This document shows positions 1-63,907 of a DNA stretch of 64,000 bases, piece after piece; position 1 is the first letter of the stretch, and each line of letters begins with the position of its first letter. The position numbers and the translations under genes were made by a program. The stretch is from Litoditis marina (taxonomy: Eukaryota > Nematoda > Chromadorea > Rhabditida > Rhabditidae): the NCBI GenBank assembly GCA_964036275.1, contig OZ038435.1, positions 8,800,310 through 8,864,309 on the forward strand. The letters run 5' to 3'. Below the pieces are notes generated by a model. It was not told the DNA's origin and did no database searches. It was given only the letters and a program-made list of their open reading frames with translations.

Positions 1-179
1 GAACCAACCAACTCATTCAAGACACAGGATAAAATGAGATCTACAGTACTCCGAGAAGAATAAGTATGACGGAACACATAAATCTCGAGACAATTGCGCG
101 TGTTTGAGGGTCGAAAACACAACTAAACGGCGCAGAAATCAAAGTTTGAAAAACGTTTTGTGTCCATGAAGAATGTTCC

Positions 180-345
180 TCTCTCTCTCTCTATTTCTCT
201 TTCTCTATCTATCCCTCTCTCTCTATCTCTCTCTCTCTTTCTATCTAGCTCTGTCTCTCTCTCCCCCTCTCTCTCTGCCTATATCTCTATCTCTATCTCT
301 CTATCTCTATTTCTCTCTCGCTCTCTCTCTTTCAGAAAGTTTGGA
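180..345. repeat. (CT)n tract
   Basis: Imperfect CT/CTT tract. The serine/leucine-rich open frames through it are artefacts of the repeat. Confidence 0.95.
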
Positions 346-447
346 AAAAAGTTTTGTGTCCATAAAGTTGGTAAGAATGAAGGGACGCACCGATCGTAAA
401 CGGTTTTCTGACCCCTTTTCCACGCAACGTCGGACAGATCAAACAGG

Positions 448-448
<1 letters not shown>

Positions 449-503
<55 letters not shown>

Positions 504-665
504 AAGAGAGAGAGGGAGAGAGAGATGGAGAGAGAGGGAGAGGGAGAGAGAGATGGAGATGGAGAGAGAGATGGAGAGAGAGAGAGAGGGAGGAACGGAG
601 GGAAGGAGAGAAGGAGGATGAAGAGAGAAAGAGGGAGGGAGGAAGAAAAAAGGGAAAGAGAGAGT
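449..665. repeat. (GA)n tract
   Basis: Imperfect GA-rich tract with interspersed GGAG and GATGGA units. It lies 100 bp from a CT tract on the same strand, so the pair can form a long GA/TC foldback. Confidence 0.95.
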
Positions 666-801
666 GAGTAAGGGAGAAAAAAACGTGTGCATCTTGCTGT
701 AGTCTGGTGTATCGTATATTAGCATAGCCTGGGAGAGAAAGGGGGGATAATGGTGGTATTATGTATGGGAATATGCCGGGTAGTTATGTGACTGGAGAGA
801 C

Positions 802-950
802 CCTTTCCCTCTCTCTCTCTCTTCTCTCTCTATCTCCCTCTCTCTCTCTCACCCCGCCTCTCCCCCTTTCTCCCCCATTCCCACTCTCTCTTTCTCTATC
901 TCTCTCTGTCTTCCTGCCTCTCTCCCGTGCCTCTCCCCTCTCTCTTTCCT

Positions 951-985
<35 letters not shown>

Positions 986-986
986 T

Positions 987-1025
<39 letters not shown>

Positions 1026-1027
1026 AT
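802..1027. repeat. (CT)n tract
   Basis: CT-rich tract with short CCCC interruptions, flanked by the direct repeat ATGCSGGTAGTTATGTGACT (774-793 and 1033-1052). This suggests the tract lies inside a duplicated short unit. Confidence 0.95.
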
Positions 1028-1129
1028 AGGAACATGCGGGTAGTTATGTGACTATAAAGAGTGGCTGCTTGATTCCAAACGATTCCCATGTTCTCAAGGG
1101 GAAATTCGGGTGATTTATGGAGAATCGTG

Positions 1130-1375
1130 AACTCCGGGGAGGGAGAGAGGGAGAGAGAGAGAGAGAGAAAATAGCAAGTGAGTGAGAGATGAAGGGAAAA
1201 AGATTAAAAGAGTAGAGGAAGAGGATAAAGATGGAGAGGATGGATGAGGAGAAGGAGAGAGAGAGAGAGAGAGAGAGCAAGAGAAAGAAAGAAGTCGAAG
1301 AAAATGGAAGAAAAGGGCAAAATTAGATATAAAAAGAAGAAAAGGAAAAGTAGTGGGGAAAAAAGTTGAAAAAAG
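1130..1375. repeat. Purine-rich stretch
   Basis: Degenerate GA/GAA-rich sequence with a pure (GA) run at 1251-1275. No gene was seen. Confidence 0.85.
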
Positions 1376-1786
1376 CTGGACACTTTCATTCCTTCCACTT
1401 TCATCACCTCAATGTTTTCTTCTTACATTTCTCCAACTCGAGTGCCACATCCAAAATGTGGAAGTCACATGTTGATCGCAAATAAATATGTTCTCTTCCA
1501 TTCCACAAGTAGAAATAGTAGAGTTATCACAGAAACCGCGAAAACGCGAAAAAGATGTCATGTTTGACTTTACACAGGTGATTAGTTTGTGCCGGGTGTT
1601 CCGCGGCAGAAAAAAGAGGTGTTGCATGAGCTACGAGAGAGAGAAAAAGAAAGAAACAGTTAGCGGAATGAAACGCCCATAGATAGAGAATAGTTTACAA
1701 GTTGTATATTAGTCACTTTCTCACGTGGATTTCCACGTGAAACGTGATGAAACTGTGTACTCCAAGAATGTATAACTACTAGAGTT

Positions 1787-1788
<2 letters not shown>

Positions 1789-1844
<56 letters not shown>

Positions 1845-1845
1845 A
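1789..1845. repeat. (GA)n microsatellite
   Basis: An almost pure GA run of about 57 bp. Confidence 0.97.
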
Positions 1846-1900
1846 AAGAAGAAACATTTGACAGATTGGAACGCCCATAGAGATAGTGGTATGAATTGCA

Positions 1901-2030
1901 TTAAAGAAGGACGATTATGTGGACCAATCCAATCGCAACGCCTCAGTCCTTCAAACTGCAAAACATTTTTCAAATTCAGTTTAAAGGACCGATGTCTTGG
2001 AATTGGTCCACATACTCGTCTTACTTTAAA
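1901..2030. mobile_element. 125-bp MITE, GGACGATTATGTGGACC family
   Basis: Palindromic element bounded by TTAAAG and CTTTAA. Its arms read AGGACGATTATGTGGACCAA and TTGGTCCACATACTCGTC. TTAA borders suggest a piggyBac-like target. Confidence 0.75.
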
Positions 2031-2561
2031 GTTTATTTCCAAGTAAATTTCACCATGAAACTTCATGTAAAACTAGGTGGATAGCCCCGGATTGTATGAC
2101 CATCTCTCATAGTTTGGAAGGAAAACAATAGTTGCGTTTTTCCACGTGAAATTTCACGTAAACGCAGAAAAGTGTAGCCATGAGCGCATTACCGGGATCG
2201 TCTATAGCGACCCAGTTTGGTGTGTAACTACAGAAATAAACTTTTATTGAGCTTGGTTTTTTCTATTATAGAACGAAACAAGTAGTGATTGAGAGAGAGA
2301 GGAAACAAATAGAGAAAGAGAGAGAGAAAAGTAGGAGAGATTGACATTGTTTGAATGTAAGTGAAAAAATGTGTCTTATTTCGTGTTCCATCAGATGGAA
2401 AATGTTGAGTAATGGGACAAGAGAAAAGTAAAACAGTAAAGATTCCGTAGGTTTTTCTATTTTGTGAAAACTTCAGGAAAAGTGGCAAAAAGAGCCGGAC
2501 AAACCCCAGTGAGAAGTGGATATTTCGGGGAATGAAAAGTTGATGAAAGACGATACTTTCG

Positions 2562-2765
2562 GTTGAATAGAGAGAGAGGGAGAGAGGGAGAGGGAGAAGG
2601 GAGAGAGGAAGAGAGAAAGAAAGATAGAAGGAAGAGCGAGGTGGAGGGAGAAAGGGAGGGAAGAGAGAGAGAGGAAAGAGAGAAGAGAGAGGGAGAGGGT
2701 AGAGAGAGAGGGTGGGAGAGAAGAGAGAGAGGGGAGACGGAGAGGAAGGTAGATAGACGATACGT
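2562..2765. repeat. (GA)n tract
   Basis: Purine-only imperfect GA/GGA tract. The direct repeat GACGATACKTTCRGTTGAATAGAG-like flank occurs before and after (2548 and 2757). Confidence 0.95.
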
Positions 2766-2929
2766 TCAGTTGAATAGAGAGGGGGCGGCAGAGAGAAATT
2801 AGAGGATGGTAGGGCTGAGGTTGGGGGTCAAATGGGGGTAATTACAAAAAGTATAAGTAAACGTACGGAGAACAGGGGTAATTAGGATATGGTGAGAAGG
2901 TGAGAAACTTAATGTATTGTTTGATATTT

Positions 2930-3760
2930 TTTGACAATGTAAAACTACAACTTTGTAATATAAAACCTATATAAGAATTGAATATAAAAAGGAGAACGTT
3001 ACAAGTTCACAACTTTACAACTTATCTAGAAACTATGTAAAAGTAGCTTATTACAACTTAATAAAAATCTATAAAAAGTAAGCAACTTGCTTGGTATTGA
3101 AGAAGGACGATTATGTGGACCAATCCCAACGCTTCAGTCCTTTGAACTGCAATACATTTCTCAACAGTTTAAAGGACCGTTGACACGGGATTGGTCCACA
3201 TAATCGTCCTGCTTTAAGAGTAGCTGGTTACTAATTTACAGCTGATGAAAAAGTATATATAGAATTAGGCAATGTATTTATACAAGTGAGAAGAACTCGT
3301 TGTATACAAAGTAGCTTGTTACAACTTCACAAGGGTGTGGTACAAAAATAGGTTCTTAGAACCTTGCAAAAAACTTATGCAAAAAACCCTTCTTACAAAC
3401 TTACAACTCCGTAACTATTGTGAAAAGCCACTTCTTATAAACTAACAACTTTGAAAATTATGTAAAAATCCACTTCTTACAACAGTACAACTTGAAAACG
3501 TATAAACGCCCTTGTTACGAATTTACAACGTTAAAACATATGTGAAAAGCCACTACTTAAAACAATACAAATTATAAAATGGTATAAACTATAAAAAGTG
3601 TATAAAATAGGCAAAACTAGCTTGGTATCAAGAATAGCAGGTAACAACTTTACAACTTATACAAAAAGCCACTTCTTGCCGACTTACAACTTATCTAACT
3701 TATACAAGTTATATTATATAAGTTGTAAGTTTGTAAGAAGTTGCTTTTTATATAAGTTTT
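2930..3760. repeat. Degenerate A+T-rich minisatellite
   Basis: Repeated phrases AAAAGCCACTTCTTACAA and TTACAACTT recur every 50-65 bp, interrupted by a MITE at 3100-3216. The right end (3684-3757) folds back on itself (ACAAGTTATATTATATAAGTTGT). No gene was seen. Confidence 0.75.
3100..3216. mobile_element. 125-bp MITE, GGACGATTATGTGGACC family
   Basis: Copy inside the A+T-rich minisatellite. The right border is CTTTAA. Confidence 0.75.
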
Positions 3761-3904
3761 AAAGTTGCAAGTATTAAAGGTATATAAAAATGGGCAACTA
3801 GCTTGGATGGAATCGATGGCCCTCATTTGCATAGGTCATGTTGTAAGGTGTCGTCTATATGTACACAAGAGGGTAGGCATAATCGGCCCTCCAAACAAGA
3901 CATG

Positions 3905-3906
<2 letters not shown>

Positions 3907-3990
<84 letters not shown>

Positions 3991-4010
3991 CCTCTCTCTC
4001 TCTCTCTCTT

Positions 4011-4062
<52 letters not shown>

Positions 4063-4344
4063 TATCTCTCTTTCTCTCTGTCTTTCTTTCTCTCTCTCTC
4101 TCTTTCTCTCTTTCTCTCTCTCTTTCTCTCTTTCTCTCTCTCTTTCTCTCTTTCTCTCCCCCCCCCGGTCCCTCTATTTCTATCTCTCTCCCCCCCTCGC
4201 CTCTCCCTCCTCTTACACACTTACTATTCCTTTCTTCTAGTTCTCTTCCACCCTTATGTTCTCTGTTTCTAGATTTCACTCTCTCTCTAGGTATACCTCT
4301 TTCTCTCTGAATATACACTCTCTTTCTTTATAGCTCTCTCGCGT

Positions 4345-4386
<42 letters not shown>

Positions 4387-4400
4387 CTATATATTTTCCT
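3907..4400. repeat. (CT)n tract, about 490 bp
   Basis: Long CT tract that decays to CTTT and CCC variants. It is paired with an opposite GA tract at 4575-4735. Confidence 0.97.
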
Positions 4401-4574
4401 CTCTATGTATCGCTCTCTCGTTATATTTACTTTTTGTTTCACTAATTCTGAAATTCTGTGAGTAACGAATAAATTAGAACAAAAAAGATGACACAAGCTC
4501 CAGATAAGAATCTATGCATTACATGCTGGCAATCCGTCAAACACCTGTATATCATCCTGAGAAGAGATTCGGAG

Positions 4575-4735
4575 ATAGAGAGAATGGGAGAGAGAGAGAG
4601 AGAGAGAGGAGAGGGGAGAGAAAAGAGGATAGAGAGAGAGAGAGAGGAAAAGAGGGGAGAGGGGGGAGCGAAGAGAGGATAGAAAAAAAGAAAGAGAGAG
4701 AGAGACGAAAAAGAAGAAGAAGAAAAGAGAAAATT
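4575..4735. repeat. (GA)n tract
   Basis: Imperfect GA/GGA/AAG tract. Confidence 0.95.
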
Positions 4736-4989
4736 AGGAAAGGTGACACAGAGTATGACTTTATTGATGATCTCTATAGCTCAGAAAGCACAAGCTTCGT
4801 ATAAAGCAACGTTCAGGTACAGAACGGTAATAAAATTACCAGAATTAGGTTGAATGAAATCATGTTAACCAGGATAACGTTAATACATGAATGATTAAAT
4901 GAATTAGGAGTAATAAATTCTATTTATGAAGTTAATATTGACTAATAGTTCAAAATGAAATACATCGTTTCGGCCTCACTGAAATAAAA

Positions 4990-5556
4990 GTGGCGCGGTA
5001 GCAATCTCTCAATATAGTCGTCGCCAATGGAAAGGCAGGGGTTACTGTATATCTCACTTTCCGCTGTGTACGCACACATATCTTCGATTCCAAAGCTTGC
5101 CGGTTATGTGCTGTAATAGCGCCTTTGTTAGCGCCCTGCTACCAATCTTTTGTTCGCAGGTTCCATTCCAGCGAGCGATAGAAATTTTTAAATTTGGCAC
5201 TCACTATAACCTCACGAACTTCTCCTCAGATTTTTGGTTTCCGTGGTACAACAGTAGAAGCTCACGAGTCGCTCACGAGGTGTTCATGAGATTCTCATGA
5301 GAAAGTTATTTATAGTGAGCGCCAAATTTATTAACTCCTCTCTCTCGCTGGAATCGAACCTGCGAGCAAAAGATCCGTAACTGGGCGCTAACCACTGCGC
5401 TATAAGAGCACATAACCGGCAAGCATTGGAATCGAAGACGAAGACATGTGCGTACACAGCGGAAAGTGAGATATACAGTACCCTCCGGCCTTTCCGTTGG
5501 CGAAGACTATAAACTTCTCATGCCGTTGGACGGATTGCTACGCCGCCGGCGATTCG
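4990..5556. mobile_element. Nested MITEs with two inverted tRNA-like elements
   Basis: The outer element has ends GGCGCGGTAGCAATC (4993) and GGATTGCTACGCCGCC (5531), as in the copies at 38398 and 53155. Inside are two inverted copies of a 200-bp element, 5012-5208 and 5311-5511. Each has ends CTATAGTG/CGACTATA and an internal tRNA-like part. Confidence 0.7.
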
Positions 5557-6430
5557 TCGCCATAACTTCAGTCAATACCTATCTTTTTCATACTCTTCTA
5601 TACCGTCAGAGAATAGGGAATGATGGATGATCATTACGCGAAACAACATTGAAAAACCAATCAATACCTATGCCTGTCATTCTAGTGATATCTGCCTGCC
5701 AGTCTCGGAAATGTCTCGAAGATGGATGAACGATTTACTAGTCATGGCGTTCGCAAGAGAAACAGTTGTTAAACAGGATGATTGTGAAAGAAAGTAGTAA
5801 AATGAGACATCTTTTGCTACTTTTTGTCACTATTTTGTCATTATTTTCGAGATCAAACACGTGAATTTTCACGTTTCTCGTAGAATGTAAAACTTATATA
5901 TTGTTTGTTAGTACTTCTTTCTGAACTAGACATCAAACCGGACTGTACAATGCAAAATTGTATAGAAAAGAAAAAAGGCATCGGAAGAAATAAAGTATAA
6001 ACAAAGGAAAAGTTGAATAATGAAGCAACCTATTCAATAAACACTCTAAAACAAGAATAAAACGGTTAAGGGTTTCATTTAGTCAATAAATAGGCGGCGA
6101 TTTACCATAGACGGAGTATGGAAGAAACTTTATGATGAGTGTTCAGTTTACTTTTAGTGTTTTTATGAGGTTATTTATTCAATAAATAGGAGGTAAACAG
6201 GAATGAAACAGTCCAATGTTTTATTAATTCAATATATAGGCGACTGGATCTAGAACAGACGTTCCAAAGTGATTTACGATAGAGACGCGGGCAGGTTGGA
6301 ATATGCTCGAATGCATAGTAGAGTGACCAAGAGAGACAGCTGCTGCGAGTGTAAAAGGGAGAGGGAAAGAGAGGAATAACAGGTTGTAAGGATGGAATAT
6401 GGGATCAAACTTGGGGGAATGTTTAACTTT

Positions 6431-6511
<81 letters not shown>

Positions 6512-7176
6512 GAGAGTGTAAAAGGGAGGGCGAAAGAGAGAAATAACAGGTTGTTAGGAGGGATTATCGAAAGAACTTGAGGGAGAGGGTTCTTTAATAC
6601 TTATATTGGCTGTTTTTTTCTTGTTTCTAGAATTTTAAAAGAAAATTGACGCGCCTTCTGTCTAAGTCTTTGCGAAGACCTTAATTTGCCCCTCGATTGT
6701 TTGTGTAGCTCACTTTATTCTCAATCTGTCCTTAATTGCCTTTTTCTTTGGTCTAACCTTCATTTCTATCCCTAATATAATTTTGAGTTAGACCTCAATT
6801 ATGTTATCATCTCAATTAATTGTAACACCATGTGATACATTAGTGCATGTTTGTTCTATGTGTCGAATACATGAATGTGTCGAAGGTCGAAAGGTTTGAA
6901 TCCCGTAAAGTTTTAGATTACAAAACTTGACATTATTTGATTTTATTTAAATTCTATTGAACTAATGAAACTCATTGAGACCTCACTCTGTCACTTGATT
7001 GTTTTTCGGTTCACTTTGATCATTATACCGTGGAGTTTGTAGTTCGATCCCGTCGAAAATGACGGGATATATTCGATCGAAGTACAACGACGAATTGAAC
7101 ACTCTCCACGTTTTTTTTTTAAATCAAAATTCGAGCACTTTATGAAATACTATGAGAAAAGTATTTTTTAAACGGT
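5557..7176. other. No gene seen: downstream of dynein gene
   Basis: Apart from the CT run at 6436 and three short repeats with TATTCAATAAATAGG-like phrases (6075-6245), nothing recognisable is present. If the dynein gene continues beyond 7181, this is intron; if it stops, this is 3' flank. Confidence 0.5.
6436..6512. repeat. (CT)n microsatellite inside a duplicated unit
   Basis: CT run flanked by related sequence on both sides: GAGTGTAAAAGGGAG...GGAATAACAGGTTGT before and GAGTGTAAAAGGGAGG...GAAATAACAGGTTGT after. The inverse of the same phrase recurs at 7390-7450. Confidence 0.9.
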
Positions 7177-60237
<53,061 letters not shown>

Positions 60238-61877
60238 TCCGAACACACACACAAAATAACACTACAAAGGGTTTGCTCAAAACACATAATTGAAAATTAG
60301 AATCAGACCATTTCAATACATGAATACACGTTGTAACGAATACTAAAGTATGTTGCTCTGTACACTAGAACCGTTTACTGTCCTATGACACATCACTGGT
60401 ATAAATGAATAGTGAATACATACATAAATACAAATACATAAATAGAGGTTCTATGAAACATGGAAGTGTAATGCTCAGGTGCCACCCCGTCAGCCACCTC
60501 CAGTCGCCACTTCCGGTTACACAGAAGAATATTCGGTCAACCGTATGATCTCATCAAGTCTTTGAGGTACATAGGTGAGAAATCAGCGTCCATGCAGAAA
60601 TATAATGGTTTCGAAAGGTCCCTTTTAGGTCGTAATTTATTATCGCCGAAAAAAAACATAGAGTAAACATACACATCCTCACTGAGCATGTAAAAGTCTG
60701 AGCCATGAAGAAACCCCGTTCATGTTCAGGTTTAAAGACCATGAAAAGTTTCGTGAACTTGTAAAGTTATTGTTGAAGTCTGTTTTGTCTTCCCAAATCA
60801 AGAAAATCACCAAACCTTCGATAACACTCTATTAAGCCACTATACTAATGTTTGCTCTTCAATAGAGTATAACACATAAGCAATATGGTAATTTATAGCG
60901 GATTATTCAACAGCAAAAAACATTCAAGTAGATTTGGGACTAAAAACATGTTTCTCATCAATCGGGGCAGAAATAGGAATGAATGAAGTTCGTGTCCATG
61001 TAGCCGGCTCGGTCCTGAAATGATTCAAGAATAAAAATATAACTTTATAATTAATCAATAATATAATTTGTATAGATAGTATGTAAAAATCTTAGAAGTT
61101 TTTTCATACTTTGTGATAACTTCATTCGGATTAACTTTATTTTGGTTAATCTCATTCTATTTCTTCAATCATATGTGAACAGAGCTGTTGTTATTGGTTC
61201 TAAATTTTCTTCATTGTTTTTGAGAAAAAAGCCACTCTTCAGAAAAAGCTGGTTTCTCAACCAACCAGTGTTATCAGTGATATTACTAACAGTAATCCTA
61301 TTAGTATAAAAAACGAATGTAAAGAGAGAGTAGATTAGCTTTTTAGATGAAGCTGCATGGAAAATAGAAAAGGAGTTCTATAACTCGAGAGGGAAATGAA
61401 AAATCTAATCTCGCATCGCCGGAAGTTGATTTTGCGAACCGCTATTTCCAATAACTTTACAATATTTCAGACAAATTGTAAGCGTTTTTAATATGTTATA
61501 CAACTTTTTCTCCTCCACCTCTCTCCATCAAAACCGAAAAAAATGGTCCAGCCATTTTTGAGAAAATGTACATAATCGTTTCAGAAATCTCGCATAGCTG
61601 TGAACAAAAACTAATCTGCGCAGCGCTACGTGCTGCGCGCGATAAACCAACTTGAAGAACTGGTCAAAAACCGTATGTTTGAGTTCCAATCGTTTTTAAA
61701 GGGAAACAGATTCACTTTGAAACGTTGAACTATATTACTGAAGGCTACAATCTCTCGCTATAAAGTTCGAGGAAACACAATTCTCTCTGAGTTTATGACA
61801 CGTCTCTGCGCGTTTGAATGTTTTTGGATTTTACTCGAACTATTTGCATATCACATGCTCGCTTGTAAACAAAACAC
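60238..61877. other. Intergenic region between SLC17 and dynein genes
   Basis: This stretch must hold the dynein promoter and the SLC17 3' end. A possible SLC17 last exon (60964-61015, after TTTCAG, ending TGA) lies here. A repeat related to the foldback at 31205 occurs at 61300-61440, followed by CTAATCTGCGCAGCGCT (61611), which also occurs at 32350. No TATA box can be assigned with confidence. Confidence 0.5.
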
Positions 61878-63629
61878 CTACTTCACAAAGAGCACAAAAA
61901 TTAGGTTGGTCACGACGAGTCCCACCACGTAGATCACGAAAACGAATCTCCACTCCTCATAAGTGTCGTTCGGGGTCAAAATCGGGATGCCGAAGGAGCA
62001 AATAGCTCCTGTCACGTAGGCGATTACCTGGAACGGAACGGAGTGGTCGACTGGTTGTGTGCGCGCTAGCACTCAAAACACCATGGTTCGATCCCACTCG
62101 GCGCGGCATTTTTATGGCGGACCGCATGAGTTGGTATTAAATCACACACACACACATGCCTATTCTCTCATCTCTCCGGATGCTACATTGTGATCACTGT
62201 CTTGTTGTATTTGTATGAATAAAGTAACACATAGTTAAAATAATTGCCGTGAAAAGTTATTATATGTGACGGAAGACAGATATTGTGGGGAACTATGAGG
62301 GGTTTTTAATTCATAAATGTTTGTCTCTCGCTAAAATCGAATCTGCGAGCGGAAGATTTGTAGCTAGGCGCTAACCACTGCGCTACAAGAGTACATGCCC
62401 TTTGAAATTAAAGACATAAATCATAAGTCGCTACACAGCGAAAATTGAGACATACAGTATTCTTCCGCCTTTCCGTTGGCGACGACAATAATATGGGAAA
62501 GTGACCAAGTCTTTGTTGTAGTTTCATATCTATACACGCACTTCCATCATAGAGATCAAACTAGAGATCAGTACGATGCCAATGGGTCTCAGTGGGAATG
62601 GGACAAACTTCATAGTTCATTTCATTCCCACTGAGACCCATTGGCATCGTGCCAAGATTTTTGATGTCTATTTCTCAGAGAAAACATGAGATTTCTGAAG
62701 ACATTTCTTGTTTACGTGTCCTTATGAAACTTAACAAGCGCTGACCGAAATTTGCAGTTTTTTGAAAAATTACAAAGTGGCAAACAATTGACTGGAATAT
62801 TCAATGGCACGCTGCCAAGTCTCAGTGAGAATGAACGGAACTATACCTGGCCAACGGAGAATACAAGCGGCGAGTGCTGGCGCGACAGTGTGACCGTCGC
62901 TTTCGGGAAACCGCCTGCACCGAAGCCGATAAGTGCCACCGGGAGTACTGCAAGAGAAGAGAGGTACTGTAGGTGAGAAGAAGTACTGTATAAGAAGAGA
63001 AGTACTGTAACAGAAGAGAGGTCCTGTAAGAGAAGACAGGTACTGTAGGTGGAGAGGGGTACTGTAAGTTGTTATATAAAAGATATATGTATGTGGATCG
63101 AGCTTGGAAACCCTTCGAAAAAACGGAAAGAGGTAATAATGAAGCAAACGTACAGCATAGGACGACATCGATAATGGTCGCTTTTTCGACTATCTCTCTT
63201 TCTCATATATCTTATTCCGACTATCTCGAGTTTGCTCATGAAAACGACTTTATCGACTTTTTTGGCAATTCAGAAAATTTTGCTTTTTTGCCTTTTTGTC
63301 AAAGTAAGACGATTATGGACCAATCCCGAGACATTGGTCCTTAAAACTGCAATTGAAAAACTTATTGCAGTTTAAAGGACCAATGTCTCGGGATCGGTCC
63401 GAACCGTTAGGATTATTCGTTAGAAGACGGACAAAATATGACTTAACGAATCAAACGAACAACATAGGATGACATCGATAATGGTCCCGGATGGTCGAAC
63501 AACTGCGACCAGAATGAAACAGGCAGCAGCCCCAAACAGAGCCAGCGAGTTGAATACGCGAGCTTTGACCAACTCCTCTATTCTCGTTATGTGGTCAGAG
63601 AGCAGACCGGTGAAGAATTTGATGAACAG
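61878..63629 (-). CDS. SLC17-family transporter, 3' exons (partial)
   Basis: Three exons are clear: 63464-63629, 62847-62947 and 61878 (or 61887)-62027. They encode the C-terminal transmembrane part of a major-facilitator anion transporter of the SLC17 type (sialin, vesicular glutamate and phosphate transporter relatives). Evidence: KFFTGLLSDHI, ARVFNSLALFGAAACFI, a helix junction reading VILLLPVALIGFGAGGF, then TLSRQHSPLVFSVGQ, VIAYVTGAICSFG and LTPNDTYEEWRFVFVIYVVGL. The phases agree (one base plus two; zero). The protein may stop at TAG (61878-61880) as ...VLFVK, or splice at TTT|GTGAAG to a short last exon at 60964-61015 ending YFCPD. The 5' part lies beyond the window. A MITE forms part of the donor after 62847. 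It shares the strand of the downstream dynein gene, but the gap is too large to suggest a typical nematode operon. Confidence 0.85.
62310..62492 (-). mobile_element. 200-bp element with tRNA-like core, diverged
   Basis: Related copy in an SLC17 intron. GTAGCGCAGTGGTTAGCGCC and CAGATTCGATTTT lie on the minus strand. Confidence 0.6.
62612..62845. mobile_element. 235-bp MITE forming an SLC17 donor
   Basis: Third copy. Its end is adjacent to exon 62847-62947, so the intron begins G-TATAGTTC, with TATAG from the element. Confidence 0.8.
62955..63068. repeat. Minisatellite GAAGAGAGGTACTGTA
   Basis: Six degenerate units of 18-24 bp lie directly upstream (in gene direction) of SLC17 exon 62847-62947. 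On the coding strand they form its pyrimidine-rich acceptor region. Confidence 0.75.
63302..63415. mobile_element. 125-bp MITE, diverged member
   Basis: AGACGATTATGGACCAATCCC and its inverse GGGATCGGTCC lie on either side of TTATTGCAGTTTAAAGGACC. It lies in an SLC17 intron. Confidence 0.65.
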
Positions 63630-63696
63630 CTGGAATTCGATCAACAGAGTGTTATGTTCATTTTGGTACACACCAAAATGAACATAAAAATCTGGT

Positions 63697-63800
63697 TTTT
63701 AGCATTCTAATGAGGAATCGTGCACTTTGTCATTGCACGTTTCTGAGTTCTGCTGTGTTTAACACGATTCACGTGACTGTGCAATTGACTAACAGTATAC
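63697..63800. mobile_element. 120-bp repeat, CATTGCACGTTTCTGAG family
   Basis: Copy upstream of the first visible SLC17 exon. Confidence 0.65.
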
Positions 63801-63907
63801 GTTGGAAGTACTGATTAGGGGTACTGATTTCAGACCATTCAATATGTAATAAGGAGACCATTTCCTTTCATTTCTGTTATTATTCTGCAATGCTTACGAA
63901 ATCCTAG

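Noticed and set aside
3765..4310. 181-codon serine/leucine ORF
   Set aside because: It is produced by the CT tract; any frame through (CT)n is open.
60554..60742. 62-codon minus ORF as an additional first exon of the dynein gene
   Set aside because: No acceptor or donor gives a phase match to exon 1 or 2, and the peptide shows no family features.
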